A stretch of DNA of 64,000 nt from the NCBI GenBank assembly GCA_001910725.1, contig MJGA01000008.1, positions 434,001 through 498,000 of the forward strand, written 5' to 3'. This stretch comes from Phanerodontia chrysosporium. Lineage: Eukaryota; Basidiomycota; Agaricomycetes; Polyporales; Phanerochaetaceae. How positions within the stretch are numbered: the first letter of the stretch is position 1; every line of letters starts with the position of its first letter. A model generated the notes under the pieces. That model saw nothing but the letters and a program-made list of their open reading frames with translations, had not been told where the DNA came from and ran no database searches. Both the position numbers and the translations under genes were made by a program. Of this stretch, positions 45,162 through 58,035 are shown in pieces.

Positions 45162-46458
45162 TTGGACTGTTCGTGTTTCTTAAGTTGAGAGTAGTGCGTG
45201 AAAGTGAGTGCTGGTGCAGAGTGGCTGGCCTTGCACGCGCAGTATAAATATCCACCGCGTAGACGACCCAATGACATCAGCGGACGCCACAAAGGCTCAC
45301 GGCACTCCGCGAGGACTGCACCAGCACGCGAACGCGCCTCTGCTCGGCATTGCTCGGGGATCGAAGGTCGTAGAGGAGACCTCGGCATCGCTTGCACCTC
45401 GCGGGAGCGTCGACGATCCCGCACCTGGCGCTCGTTGTTCGACGCCGTCCTCGGCTCTCCGCCCTGTGGATGTGGGATTTTCCTCCGCGCCAGGAAGGCA
45501 TGCTGCCGCGTGCCGTGTCAGAATGGCTCTCCGTGCACACCGGGTAGCAGCTCGCGACTCTCGGATGCCCGTCGAACGGCAGCCCTAGCCAATCTGGGGT
45601 CGGAGAGACGAACAGTCAAAGATATTTTTGGCTGCTTGGCGAGGCTTGCAAGTCAAAGTCGCTTGAGGAGGAGGTCCGTCTGCACTCATTCTCCATCCCG
45701 CTCTTCCGGCCAAGAATGCCAGGTGCACGACAACGTTATGTGAACTTCGGTCCTACGGGAATATTGACATCCACTGCCAACGGCCGCTAAGCAGCCTTCA
45801 AACCAAACACGATCATCAACACTTACAATGACACGCAATGAACACCAGACCTGACGCCAGTACTCGAGTGTTCTAGTATATTTTCGTGTCCAACTTCAGC
45901 CCAGAGGATGATGGTGGGAGCCCGTCGCGGAGTCGATTGGGAGCGCCCGCGACCTCGGGCGCCCGCGTCTCGCGTGCCACGGATCAGACGACCACCGACA
46001 CCGCGAAGCCGACGCTCTGCTTTCATGTTACTACCACAGCAACGTTACTTCACCATGACATGGGCTTTCTCATTGACACGATGAGACACTCAGAGAGGTA
46101 TCCTCTTAGGGACGGATGAGTCCAGATCTGGCGCGGATGATATTTGCTTCTGCAGCTGGCCCAGCAGAACACTCACCGCAAGCCACTCTGCATCGGCGAA
46201 TGGAGTATGAGATCGCACCTTTCACCCGTGTGCTTCTCAGATGAGCTACTCTGATTTCCATTTGCCTTTCTTTTGCAGTCGACATCGATTGAAGGTTGCC
46301 ATCGCTGGCGAATGGTCGAGCATCTCAGCCGCTACGCCCTAAACAAGGCGTTCCCAACGCTCATGTAGGATCAAGCCGCAACGAGAATGCAGCACCGATA
46401 CGACATCGTGTACTCTAGCAGCCAATGACAACATAAGCTATGACGTACTTTGCCTTCC
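45162..46458. other. 1.3 kb without a supported gene
   Basis: A 181-codon plus-strand ORF (45198-45743) overlaps other frames and has no features. The segment separates two divergent genes. Confidence 0.35.
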
Positions 46459-47252
46459 ATGGATGACGATCATTCTTTCACCGAGGTCCCTGCGATACGT
46501 GTCCGCCCGTCCATCCGGCTGCAGCTCAGCGCAGAGGCAAATACGCTGAGATTTCTTGACAGCAGCCATGACGGGCGCACGCTGCGCGCGACTACATCTT
46601 GTCCCTCGACCAGGATGACCGCGACACACCACAGCCGGCCTGCTTTCCCAGACCCCTTCCACCACGCACCCGCCACCCGCCTCGAGCAAGACCTAGAGGC
46701 CCACATGCCCCCTGACTGGTTCAGCAAGGATGGCAAGGGCACCGTATTTCTGGAAGGCCTCCCAGGCGTGGGCTACGTCGTCGCCGCCGCGCAGGCGGGG
46801 CACGGCAACACCGTGAGCACCCCCAATATCTCAGCCTCTCGCTCGACGACCCCGATCGGGGCACCGTCCTGACCCAACTCCCGCAGGAAGAGGCCAAGCG
46901 CGCACTCATCCGGAGCACCGACTCGCTGATCACGACCGCAGGCGCGGTGGGCGGCGGACTCGTCGCGGGGCCCGCGGGCGCCGTGCTCGGCGCTGCGGCG
47001 GGCAAGGCAGTCGGGATCGGCTTCGAGAAGGCTGCCGCGGAGAGCGTCGACCCCCGCGCGCGCCTCGGCATCGGCGAGCAGACGCTTGTGTCGGGCATCA
47101 TCGAGGTCGCGACAAACGCTGCAGCGGGCGGCGCGGGCGGTGTCGGCCGCGTGCTCTACCAGGAGGCCGTGAACGCGACGGCGCGCACTACCCTTGGCAG
47201 ATTCGTGAGCTCGTCTGCGGCGGGAGCGACGATGTTCTCAGGTGACGTGTAA
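46459..47252 (+). CDS. Glycine/alanine-rich membrane-inserting protein, unknown
   Basis: Two exons, 46459-46812 and 46887-47252, join in phase to 239 residues. The first half is hydrophilic and ends VFLEGLPGVGYVVAAAQAG. The second half begins EEAKRALIRSTDSLITTAGA and runs through GGGLVAGPAGAVLGAAAGKAVG and a second glycine-rich stretch (AAGGAGGVG), giving two glycine-zipper hydrophobic hairpins. Such segments insert into or span membranes, but I do not recognise a family. An additional intron in the first half is possible. Confidence 0.55.
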
Positions 47253-47380
47253 GTCGGCTCGGTTTTGTGGTTCCTTTGCGCTCACTTCGTGGCCCAGTCT
47301 GCGCAGAGCTGTCGTTGGTGAACGTGTAACCGACAGATGAAAGTATTGTCGACACCGATGACAATACAAATCAGAAGAAG

Positions 47381-47451
47381 CATCTATGGTGTAGCGGTAA
47401 CATTGGGTCTTCCCATGGCCTAGCTCCGGGTTCGACTCCCGGTGGATGCAC
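47381..47451 (+). tRNA. tRNA-Gly (CCC)
   Basis: The 71-nt cloverleaf folds: acceptor GCATCTA with TGGATGC, D-arm GTGTAGCGGTAACAT, anticodon stem GGGTC/GGCCT with loop TTCCCAT (anticodon CCC at 47413-47415), and a T-arm CCGGG-TTCGACT-CCCGG. No intron. A run of T (cttttg) follows as RNA polymerase III terminator. The internal A and B boxes match (TGGTGTAGCGG, GGTTCGACTCC). Confidence 0.95.
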
Positions 47452-47863
47452 TTTTGTTTATTTCCTCTAGACCTGTTTACTCGTTCATCGTTGCATGCCC
47501 AAGCCTCAGTGCATTCATAATTTACTGTTTGAACTAGAGGTCATTTAGAACAGCGTTCACACTTTGTGACTGTATCTTATGCACATCGATACCCGACATG
47601 GAGCTAGTAGCACTGTAGTTATTCAGTATGCCGCCATCGCATGCACTCCTATCACACCTAGATGATCCACTGGTGGATTAGACGTGTAACTAATACTACA
47701 ATAGAGCACAAAAGTAGATGCGTTGAGCATCCGAACGGACCCTACACTGTTGAAAGTCCGTGGTCCCCAATGATACACAAAATGGCCGGCTTGGCCGCGA
47801 CGTTGAATCTTCTATCCCGTCCGAAAACCCAATCCCGAATCCACATCCACCACCGCGAGGCGT
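47452..47863. other. Intergenic, no gene seen
   Basis: Spacer between the tRNA and the 3' end of the SHMT gene. Confidence 0.5.
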
Positions 47864-49720
47864 TTACTCATCCTCGTGGATGCCCGCAGGGCGCGTGAGC
47901 GTCGAGACGTCGACGCCGGGGAGCGGCCAGCGGCGCGCGAAGGCGCGGACCTCCTTGCCGAGCTCGCGCACCTGCTGGTAGCCGACGCGGCCCTCGTCGG
48001 GCGTCGTCGCGACGCGGACAAAGTCCTTCAGGAGCTTGCTGCCCGCCTCCTTCTGGAGGACGAGCGAGACCTGGACCGCGCGGTGCAGGAAGTCCGCGAC
48101 GACCTTGATGTCCTCCTCCATCATGTTGCGCGACGTGAGCGCGGACGTGCCGAGACGGATGCCGCCGGGAACCTGCGCGGAGGCGTCGCCAGAGACGGCG
48201 TTTTCTGGAGTAGAGGTAAGTGTGTGTTACAGGGGAGCGACGGGGGCGACATACTGTTGATGGTGATGCCGACGAGGTCGCAGAGCTTCTCGAGCTTGCT
48301 ACCGGTCAGGCCGAGGGGACGGAGGTCCCAAAGGACGAGGTGGTTGTCAGTGCCGGAGGTCTGCAGCTTGTAGCCGCGAGCGACGAGCTCCTCGCCAAGG
48401 GTCTTCGCGTTCGCAATGACCTGCTTGGCGTACGCCTTCCATGTTGGCTGGGTCGCCTGCAGGAGCGCGGTGGCAATACCCGCGATGGTGTTGTTGTGCG
48501 GGCCACCCTGGCACGCGGGGAAGACGGCTTCGTTGACGCGCTTCTCGAGATCGGCAGCCTTGTCGCAGTCCTTACGGAAGAAGATGAGGCCAGCACGAGG
48601 ACCGCGGAGGGTCTTGTGCCTGAAGCGCGGTCAGGTTGTGCGCGCGGCATCACCGTGGTAGAAAACTTACGTAGTGGTGGTGACAACGTCGCAGTACTTG
48701 AAGGGGTCCGCGAGCTCGCCAGCAGCCACGAGACCCGAAGTGTGCGCAATGTCAGCCATCAAGAACGCGCCGTGCTCATCAGCAACAGCGCGGAGGGTGG
48801 CGTAGTCCCAGTCACGGGGGTACGCAGAAGCACCGCAAATGAGAAGACGAGGCTTGAAGATGCGTGCCTGCTTCTTCAGACCCTCGTAGTCAATCAGCTG
48901 AGTCGCAGGGTCGAGCCGTAGGGGAAAGACTGGAAGTAGATCGAAGACGCGGTCATCTTCTTCTTTGCGGTCTGTTGCCATCAATCAGTACGTGTACATG
49001 TACGTGGCGGGGACGCTAAAACGTCGGAGGCGTGTGAACAGAGTATATACGCACGTAATAACCGTGTGTCAAGTGGCCGCCATCTGGCAGACCAAGACCC
49101 ATGAGACGATCCTGGGGTTGCAAGAGCGCTGTCAAAGCGGCAAAGCTGTTGGGGAAGAGCTTCGCTTAGCATCCCTGTGCATGAGGCCAACGATGAAACG
49201 CCCGTACTTGGCAGTCTGGGAAGAGAGAGAGAGTTAGCATTAGTTATTCGGCTACTCAAGTCGTGTCGTAGCACTCACGCTTCCAGAGTAAGGCTGGACG
49301 TTGACGCCCCATTTGGTGGGGTCGAGGTGGAAGGCTTCCAGAGCCCGCTTTTGGCAAAGCACCTCGAGCTCATCAATCCACTCATTGCCGCCGTAGTAGC
49401 GAGCGTTGGGGAGACCCTCGGAGTACTTGTTGGTGAGAATCGAGCCGTTGGCCTCCATGGTCGCCCGGCTCGTCAGGTTCTAAGGGGCAGGTCATAAGCA
49501 AAATAGCAAGACATGGACGCAGCTGAGCGCACCTCAGAGGCGATGAGCTCGAGACCAGAGAACTGCCGCCATGTCTCCTTGTCGATGATGTTTTGAACCT
49601 CAGGGTCAATCTCCGCGAGAGGAGCGTAGAGGGGCTTGTTCTGCGCGAATGGAGTGAGCATGAAACGCTGGGGAGGGAAGGCTAGACACTTACGAAGTCG
49701 GGGGTAGATGAGGAGGCCAT
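47864..49720 (-). CDS. Serine hydroxymethyltransferase
   Basis: Nine or so exons from MASSSTPDF (49720) to TAA 47864-47866. Conserved blocks in order: [90 protein letters not shown], and the PLP-lysine motif [14 protein letters not shown] formed across an intron, then GGPHNNTIA and [12 protein letters not shown]. The enzyme converts serine and tetrahydrofolate to glycine and methylene-tetrahydrofolate. No mitochondrial presequence is evident, so a cytosolic form is likely. One apparent base is missing near 48915 (FPYG|LDPAT) where the frame slips; everything else is intact. With FOL1 this is the second folate gene of the window. Confidence 0.95.
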
Positions 49721-51005
49721 CGCTCGTCTGAGAAGGGTGGTGGTGGTGGTTGAAGAGCGGATGGGGCGGGAGAGAAGACGCAACATTTTAAAAAGGTTTT
49801 CAGCGTCGGGGGATCAAGTCATTTCTTCGCCACGCGAAGAGGGGCGCCGATAAATACTATCAGCGCTCACGTGATTGGTTCCTTTAGAGGTTTGGCACCG
49901 CGGGAACGCGGCTCTTCCGCCTACGGAACTTCGCATGGCGACGCGTGTAAATACGCCTCTCCGTCTCCAGCATCGCTTCTGTTCTCGCGACCCATCAGTC
50001 CCGTTTACTCAACGCAGAGGTCAACAGACACGTACAACATCGCTGCGAGGGTCGCTCCACGCGTCTATCTTATCTCTTCGATCAAAATTGACGGGGTGTC
50101 CCGAGTCATGTCGCTCAAAGTGCGGAGGGCCAGCGAGAAAACTGTGCAGAAGGCTACAGACGACAAGAGTGAGCTCTGGATTTTATAGGGGATGCAGTGT
50201 GTGAATATCATGACTAAAGTGAAGAGTTCTCTGCACACATGACACTGGTATATTGAATGATAGAGCATCTCTTCCTCGACAAACATCCATGCCATCCTTC
50301 ATCAACTGTAAATTAATCAGGCTTGCAACCTTGTCTGCTCAACGTTTAACCTCAGAAGAGTGAATGCTCGCACCACGGTCGAGCTAAGCTGCGGCTATAT
50401 AGACGCCCGTACCGCCGTGCCCCAATTTTGGCAAGATCGCGCCATCCCGACGCTTTGTTCGCGGCTCTCATCCCCCTCTCGATGTTGCAAGACAGTATGC
50501 CCTTCTTGCACCGTTCTGATGACACTCTACTGCATCTATTCTACGTTCGATGATTGAACCTGTTTGGCTGCGTATGCGCCCTCTATCGACCTCGCCTTCG
50601 TCGTGATGCTGTTCAGTGTTCACGCTGGCTTATCCACATGGAGTGCTCGTATCCGTCGCCGACTCGCCGTCCGGATGTGCTAAATAAAGAGCCTCAAGTT
50701 GCATGTAGCTAGGTAAGTCCTAAGTCTGTGGAGGTATGGTTGCTAATATCAGAACAATAGGCAGTAGGCTATTGTGTCTTCGGTTGTTACAAACGACAAT
50801 GCAGGCCTTCGCGTCGTGTGCCACAGCGCGAGTACTATATATGAGCACTCAGGCGTCGAGACCCTCGTATGCCTTGTAGCGCATCACAGAGCCCGGTGCT
50901 CACTTTCATCCCCTAGTCCGCCTGTCTCCTCCGGTGCTTGCATCGACGACCATCTTTACGCACTCTCGTTACGAAACGACCTTCACTTCTTCTCGCTTGG
51001 CCAAG
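49721..51005. other. 1.3 kb without a supported gene
   Basis: Divergent promoter region of the SHMT gene (-) and the CBM19-like gene (+). ORFs at 49871-50204 overlap in two frames and lack features. Confidence 0.35.
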
Positions 51006-52537
51006 ATGCTCTACTCATCTGTCCTTGCAACTCTCCTCGCCATCGCAAACGCGTTTACGGCACATGGTGCACCTACATCGTCAACGATGCAGCAGACGAA
51101 CGCGCTCCACGCTCAGGCACTGAACGTACAGTTTGCCTCCCTCAAAATGACCGATTCCTGCACCGGTGCGTATATCGATACAAGAGGGGCCTTGTATACT
51201 AATAGACTTGATGGCAGATAATGACCAAGCCTGCATCAACAACTCCTTCGTACTTTGCGCTGACGGCAACTGGACGGCTATTCCCTGCCAGTCCGGATTT
51301 ATCTGTGCTGCGCTTCCTCTTGTCAAGTCCGAAGGAGTCACCGTGACCTGTGACACCCCAACGAACGCGCTTCAGCGTATGCAGGACGCGGGGGTGGACG
51401 CGAGTCTCACGGGCAACAGCACCGTCACGTCCAGCGTGACTTTGGCAACCACACCCACCCGACTTCCCTCGTATCTACCTCCGCAACCGCAACTCCCTCG
51501 AATGAAACTACCACCGATGCGCCTGATTGCACCATGATGGGTGGGAACGCTACAGCTAGTCCGACAGCCGCTTCCGCTGTCACTTCTGTCCCTGTCGTAG
51601 CTTCGGCTCCTTCCGCCGCTAGCACATCTTCGGCGGACGGCGGTGACGACGAAGGTTGCGCGATGGACGGAAACGTCGCCCTTGTGATACCTGCAGCGTC
51701 AAGCTCGAGCATCGCCTCGGCTCCAAGCTCAGGTTATACTCGTCAGCGGTACATTGTGCCTGCCATGTGGGCTGCAGTCGCTTCTTCATCTAGCGGCATG
51801 CTCGCGCCCGCTTCGACCCTTCCCGCGACAGCCCTCACTCCCGTCGCACTCCCGACAATTCCTCCGTCAAGCACCTTGGCGCCTATACCCACCAGCACGA
51901 GCACGGAGAAGCAGACTCCGAAGATGGCTCGGTCCTCGTAGTCACCATTGAGACAACGATGTATGTCACTGTGACCGTCCCTCCCTCGGGCATTGCCTCA
52001 CCTACATCGTCTGTCATCCCTTCTACGCCAAGTGTGTCCGCGAGCTTCTTGACTGCCGCAGGCTCCCCTTCCGTCTCATCCTCCGGCTTTAGCTTAACAG
52101 GCATTCCCAGCGCCTTCCCCTCGCCGTCTACGTCCGGTGTGTCCACGCTCGTGACGCCGACTTCCCTGCCATCTACAGCTGTCCCCTCTGGGTCTGTGGG
52201 AGCGTCCGGTGCTACTATCGCATTCACCAATGCAAACACCCTGAGCTCCGTCTCATCCGTTTTTGCTACCGCCATCCCGTCCGACAATACCGGAACATTT
52301 GACAGCGCATCGTTCACAGGGCGGGTCGCGAGTACACCCTTCATTGTCTCACCCACTCCCACGAGCGGCTTCTCGGCAGCCAGCACATCATTGGCGACCC
52401 CGACATCCTCGCTCCTGTTTTCCATAGCCACGATCCTCACTCCTCAGCCTACATCAACTTTGGGCGTGCAGCAGCCAGTTACGACGTATGATTCATCGGA
52501 TCTGGCATACCTTCTCACTGCCTCAGTGACGCCCTGA
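51006..52537 (+). CDS. Secreted CBM19-like protein with long Ser/Thr-rich region
   Basis: Exon 1 (51006-51165) encodes a signal peptide (MLYSSVLATLLAIANAFTAHG); exon 2 starts at 51218. The domain DSC-TDNDQACINNSFVLCADGNW-...-GVTVTCDT has the four-to-six cysteine pattern and NGxW of family 19 chitin-binding modules. A mucin-like serine/threonine-rich part follows, which should be heavily O-glycosylated on the cell surface. The reading frame needs two one-base steps: at about 51455 (ACCCG run) into the frame with SNETTTDAPDCT, and between 51740 and 51800 (possibly with an intron ending tctag) into the frame with VLVVTIETTMYVTVTVPPS, which runs to TGA 52535-52537. Binding of chitin is inferred. 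Confidence 0.65.
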
Positions 52538-53214
52538 AGCCGCCTGTTGCATTGACAGAAGGCGTCAGGACCCTTTGTTCTATCATATGATCCATATTCG
52601 GTGGCCGCGTGCCGTTCGCCTCCTTCCACGCTACTACCGTGAGATTCTGGACCTGCGTCTCAATCACCTCGTTATCCTACACGCTAACAACGTCCTTGTA
52701 GCCTAATTGTATGTCGTGTCAGAATACAATGACAATTGTAAATTAGGCGCGGTTCAGGGTGTGGATCACCCTAATGCAGGCGACGTAGCAACGAGCGAGG
52801 CATATCGGTGCGAAGGACAATCCCCTACACGCCGAATTCTAACGGAAGGCATTGTTGTATTCCGCGAACTGAGATCGTTCAATCGCGATATGTATCACAG
52901 AAGCGACCTGAAGTTGATCCGCGCAAGCAATCAGCTCTTGTGAGTATAAACGCGAAGGGCACCCTCCCCCTTGCTTTCCGTCCTCCAGCGCGCTCGCCCT
53001 CGCGCTTTGCGCACCGACGTCGTCCAGTAGCAGTATTGGTGTGCACTCCATTTCCCGAACCTCGCCGTCCTTCTCCGTCGTCCATAGGTACGCCACATTA
53101 TTGCTCATAATTTGCGTGCGGCGGCCTTGACGCTTCGATAGCCCTAGTAGGCGCTTTCAGGACCTCGCTTCACACCGACTATCAGTAGAGAGCGCCCTGC
53201 CCAACGGTCTCACG
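52538..53214. other. Intergenic, no gene seen
   Basis: An 89-codon minus-strand ORF (52839-53108) is unrecognised. Confidence 0.35.
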
Positions 53215-54628
53215 ATGGCGGTGAGTGCAGCGCCGCCCACGCTCTCCCGCCGACTGACATACGGTCGCAGCGCTTCGGCAGACCACTGCCCATCGATATT
53301 GTTCAGCTCATCATCGACTACTTCGACGAAGACAGAAAAGCCCTCGCCGACCTCACGCTGGTCTCCCGAGCCTGGGTGTACCCCGCGCGCGTCTACCTCT
53401 TCCGTCTGCTACGGGTGCTCGTCTCGCAGACACACGACGGCCTCGCCGAGTTCCGCCGCTTCCTCAGCACGCCGCGCGGGCTGCGGCACGCGGGGCACGT
53501 CATGTACCTGCGCCTGCAGGGCGTCGAGCCCGCGGACGGCGAGCAGAGCCACTGGGAGCCGACGATCGACCTGTTCGTGCTGGGCGACGTCGCGAGCCGG
53601 CTCCCGAAGCTCGGGACGTTCATGGCGGACCGCGTGCGCTTTGGCGGCGTCCCGCCCCACGGCGCGCTCCCGCCGCCGGCGCCGCACGTCCGCCAGCTCT
53701 CGCTCGCGCGCATGACAACGTGGACGTACGACGACCTCAAGGAGTGCCTCGACGTGCTGCACCTCTTCCCGAACGCTACGGAGCTCATGACAGACGACCT
53801 CGCGCGCCGCGTGCAGGTCACCGGCATCCGCTACGACGGCGAGGTGCCCTCCAAGTTCCGCACCTTTGAGCATCTCCGGCTGCAGGACCTCCACCTTGCA
53901 GCGTATGGACCATCCGCGCCGCTGCTGACCTATATGCTGCAATGCATGAACCTTCGCAACTTCACGTCGCTCACCCTTTCGCATCTCAGCAGAGATGAGA
54001 TCCCTTACCTGGGTCGATTCATATATGCCGTCAAGGATAGCTTGCGGTACCTTTCATTCAACACCACGAATGTCCAGTTCGTGGTTAGTGATGATCCTGA
54101 TCGTGAGTAGCTCGCAAATCCTCCTTTCGCTCAGAAATGGATTTATGATTGCGTTACAGCGGATCCCGAGGTGTACTGGCCAATGCTCAACCTCGACAAG
54201 TGTACGGCCCTCGAGATACTTGCCATCTATGTGAACATCGACTTTTGCCCATGGAAGGACCGACCACCAGCCGAACTGTATTCTTATTGGGAGTACATCG
54301 AGATCATCTTTGAAAACTTGCCACCATGCCTTCGGCGGATTGAGCTTGCGCTCGAAGACCGCGAGGACCCCGAGTGGATCGAAGAGGTGCTGCTCGAGGT
54401 GCAGTGGAAGCATCTCGAGAAATCGCTGAAGACGCTCCCCCTTCTCGAACAAGTGCTCTTCCACACATACCACCCCGTGCTTGTGCAGGACGTTATGTCC
54501 AAGAGCGCAAGTGCCCGCTCGAGAATTGGATACAGGATATCATTCGCGAGAAGCTACCGCTGCTGGGGATGAAGATGCAACTCGACTTCATGGGCCCGCG
54601 ACCCAGTCGCCGTGTTCCGTTCGCCTAG
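53215..54628 (+). CDS. F-box protein with leucine-rich-like repeats
   Basis: Exon 1 is ATGGCG (53215-53220), followed by a 50-nt intron and a long exon from 53271. The F-box is at the start (LPIDIVQLIIDYF, LADLTLVSRAWVYPARVYLF), followed by about 350 residues of leucine-rich irregular repeats (HLRLQDLHLAAYG, FTSLTLSHLSRDEIPYLGRF, LRYLSFNTTNVQF). The second intron begins at the gtgagt near 54102. The frame then slips by one base near 54492 (GTTATG; a missing T would give VYVQERKCPLENW), and ends at TAG 54626-54628. F-box proteins recruit substrates to SCF ubiquitin ligases; agaricomycetes have hundreds of such genes, so no specific target can be named. Confidence 0.75.
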
Positions 54629-55851
54629 ACCGCTGCGGCTACTCATCCCTTATCCATCTCGCGACCTGCCTGCAACATCGTGATCGAACACACCCTCCTC
54701 CGGGATCGCTTCATCTCGGTATCGTTTTACGGGCGTGCAGCATGTAGCGTGTCTTCTGAAGATTCGTGGGCTTTCGTAGATGGCAACGCTGACTAACGCC
54801 TTTTCTTCGTATGTACACATTACTATGCTATTGTTCTATATCTTCATAGCTCTGATCTAACGCGCCTTAGCATATTCTATACTATAGCGGCGTACTAGTG
54901 ATCGTCGAATTCGGAACCTCCAATACAATCGGATGTAAATTTTGTATGGCATTATAGCTCCCTTTGCCGGCGCAGTACCATCGTTCATGCCTACTCGTAT
55001 ACCGGCCACGATATATCATCTAGATTGCCGAATTCGAATGCTCAATGAGGGGACCACGCGAAACGTGCTGGTCAGTTGGGCATGGAAACTTCGCAGATGA
55101 ACAAGAGAGTCGACCAATAGGCCTCCACCTTGAGGAAACAGAACCGTGGCCCTGCTGCGTCGAAGAGTGTTTGACAGGTCAGCTGAGATTTATCTCCCGC
55201 ATGCCAGACGTTGAGAGCGGCGCACGTCTGGTGCATGTTGAAGAACGTTCCTAGGGGTGCATGCCAGACGGCAAACGCGTTCTTCGCGTCGGAAAGGACG
55301 ACTCTTTTGCTGCGCAACATCCACGCAGCCGTTAGGCCCGCAGAGCCAACGTCTTGTTGTAACATGAGTGGCATACCCAACACAAGACGGAGACATTTCC
55401 TTTCCTGGAATATGTTGCAGCGTAAGCGCCTGCGCATACCAGCAGCGTGGCATAGTGGCAACCATTGACCTGAACGACCATCTCGACGCAGGCTCCTTTT
55501 TGTCCCTTTGGCTTACTTCTGTCTTCCTGTGCTGCTTTGTCGTATCCTGCCACTGCTTTCACTATGCTATACTTGGGCCTTCGAGGATTTGGCTGAAACC
55601 GCATTGTTCTCATGCATCTCGGGATGATCCATTGTGCGCCGTCAACACGAGGTACGCCATGCTGGTACAGACAAACCTTTGAGCGGCCTTTCATCTCGAC
55701 CTTTCCTGTGGTAAATCGTTCCTAGGCCGCCTGTGACAAAAGGTCTCGGTTACTGGCACTGCAGGCCGATAAATAGCTGGTGTTGGCCGCTGCTGCTGAT
55801 CACTTCCCGCCTCCCTCTCTCTCGCTAGTCGACGTCTCTTTAGATCTCAAC
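54629..55851. other. 1.2 kb without a supported gene
   Basis: A GCATGCCAGACG motif recurs at 55199 and 55259. The 129-codon minus-strand ORF at 55072-55461 has no features. Confidence 0.35.
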
Positions 55852-57459
55852 ATGTTGCACATGTTGTCCCTCGCTCTCCTTGCTGCTACCTTCTCCGCTG
55901 CATGGGCTGCGCCCATGTGCAGTCTCCGCTCGTCGACCCAGTCTGCCGTCGCGTCCCCCACTCCAAGCCCTGCGGGCGGCTCTTCTGTTCCCCCAACCTC
56001 TATCACTGGCAACTCTTCTACAGACGATATCGTGGCCACAACATGGTACACTGGCTGGAATGCTGACCAGCTCCCTGTCGATCAGGTCAGCTGGGACAAG
56101 TACACTTCGGTGACTTATGCCTTCGCGTACGTCCATTCATATCAACTCGTCTCTTCTGCGCGCTCAGATCCCCTCTAGCCTCACTCAGGCGGATGGTACT
56201 ATTCTCCTCCAGGATAGCGATGTTGCGTTGCTACCACAGTTTGTAGAAGCTGCTCACAGCCACGTGCGTGCACATGGCCTGTATGCTTGGAATATAGACT
56301 GAACTTGTTCACAGAACACGAGGGCTATGCTCACGATTGGCGGCTGGACCGGCTCGATGTACTTCTCTCCCATGGTCGCCACTGCCGACAACCGCACGTC
56401 CTTTGTCAACGCCGCAATGCAGCTCGTCAGCCAGTACAACTTGGACGGTCTCGACTTTGAGTGCGTCTCCTGCTAGATTTGTTCTGCCATCCACTAACAA
56501 TGTTTTGCAGCTGGGAATACCCTGGAGCATCCGGCGACTGTAACGTTAACACCCCTCAAGACACCCAGAACTTCCTCTTGTTCCTGCAGGAGCTCCGCAG
56601 CCAAGCGCCGAATATCACCTTGTCTGCGGCTGTCGCCCTTACGCCTTTCGTCGACACCTCAGGAAGTCCCGCGACGGATGTTTCTGGCTTTGCCAAGGTC
56701 CTCGACTACATCGCCATCATGGACTACGACGTCTTCGGCCCTGGCTGGTCTAAGGTTGCTGGCCCGAACGCTCCGCTGAACGACACCTGCGCCCCCAGCG
56801 GCCAGCAGGATGGCTCCGCTGTCTCTGCCGTCCAGGCTTGGACCAGCGCCGGCTTCCCCGCGAACCAGATCGTTCTGGCGCTTGCTGCTTACGGGCACGG
56901 CTTTGTCGTCGACAGCACCGCCGCCTTCGACACCAGCAACAGCGGTGCAGTCGCGTCGACCACAAGCACCTCGATGCCTCCAGGCACCACTCTACTCGCT
57001 GCTTACCCTCCCGTTGCGAACAGCTCTAATCCGCAGGGCGACCCCACCGATGTGTGGTCGGCCGGCGGTGCTGTCGATGAGTGTGGGCGCGTCACCCAGC
57101 CTGGCTGGGGCGGCGTCTGGAACTTCGCGGGTATGATCTCTGGTGGTTACCTGGACCAGAACGGCACCGCTGTCGCAGGCCTCGGCTACCGCTTCGACAC
57201 GTGCAGTCAGACGGTGCGTGTTTTGTGCGTGGCTGGCTATGCTTCTTCTTACATTAATCGCTTGCAGCCGTACATCTACCTTGAGGACCGCCAGACAATG
57301 GTTGCTTACGATGACCCGACGTCTATCGCCGCGAAGGGCAAGTTCATCGCTGAGCAGGGTCTGCGCGGCTTCGCCATCTGGGAAGCAGCAGGCGACTACA
57401 AGGACCTGCTGCTCGACGCAGTATCCAATGCTATCGGCATCGAGGAGGTGGGTTGCTAG
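55852..57459 (+). CDS. Secreted GH18 chitinase
   Basis: ATG 55852; signal peptide MLHMLSLALLAATFSAAWAA, a short Ser/Pro linker and a GH18 barrel. Blocks: WYTGWNADQLPVDQVSW, SVTYAFA, MLTIGGWTGSMYFS, the catalytic YNLDGLDFDWEYPG (DxxDxDxE complete, its last Asp codon split by an intron at 56460), MDYDVFGPGWS, AAYGHGF, and GFAIWEAAGDY at the end. Introns lie after 55... TYAFA, at 56265, 56460 and 57213. It hydrolyses chitin endo-wise outside the cell, for cell-wall remodelling or feeding. At the first intron the donor is off by one: GCG|TACGT reads out of phase, and one missing G would give GCG|GTACGT. No carbohydrate-binding module is attached. Confidence 0.93.
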
Positions 57460-58035
57460 TCAACTCATTCATTCCTTATTGTTCTTTCCTCGTTCCGCAC
57501 TGCTCTTCCTTAAACTTATATTATATGTAACACCAACATCACTACACACCGGCATGTTGTAGCTCTAGCTGACCCCACCCCCATCCGCACCTTGCGGAAC
57601 ACGCTCTTTACACGTTATTTTGTTGTTTGATTACAACTTTTGTATCATTGCTTTGTCGTGCATAACGCATGGCTAATCGCACCTTGTTGAAACAGCATCA
57701 GTGATAGATAACCGGCTACGACCTGCACGCCCACGAAACGAGAAATTCATCTCCGGGCGAGGTGATCTGGGTATGTGCTCAAACGACCTTAACGTTTCTC
57801 CTGCCCTGCCAGGGCCTCAACGTTCATTCTTCGATCTATCCGGGGTTATTTGTTGTAATACTAGAATGCTGCTGCTTACAACGTGTCCTGTATCCTACAT
57901 GTACAACGTGTATAACATTCATTCAAGATACGTGTTGTCCAGACTTCCAGACGCGACGCACGAGAACGGCTCGCGTGAATGGGTATATCCACATCCAAAT
58001 ATGGTAATATCGCTTCTTTGTGTTGTTCTGCCACC
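57460..58035. other. Intergenic, no gene seen
   Basis: Spacer between the chitinase and the zinc-finger gene; short ORFs only. Confidence 0.45.

Noticed and set aside
45198..45743. 181-codon plus-strand ORF
   Set aside because: It overlaps two other open frames in a GC-rich stretch and has no domain or splice support.
55072..55461. 129-codon minus-strand ORF with repeated GCATGCCAGACG
   Set aside because: The repeat is only two short copies and the ORF has no recognisable features.
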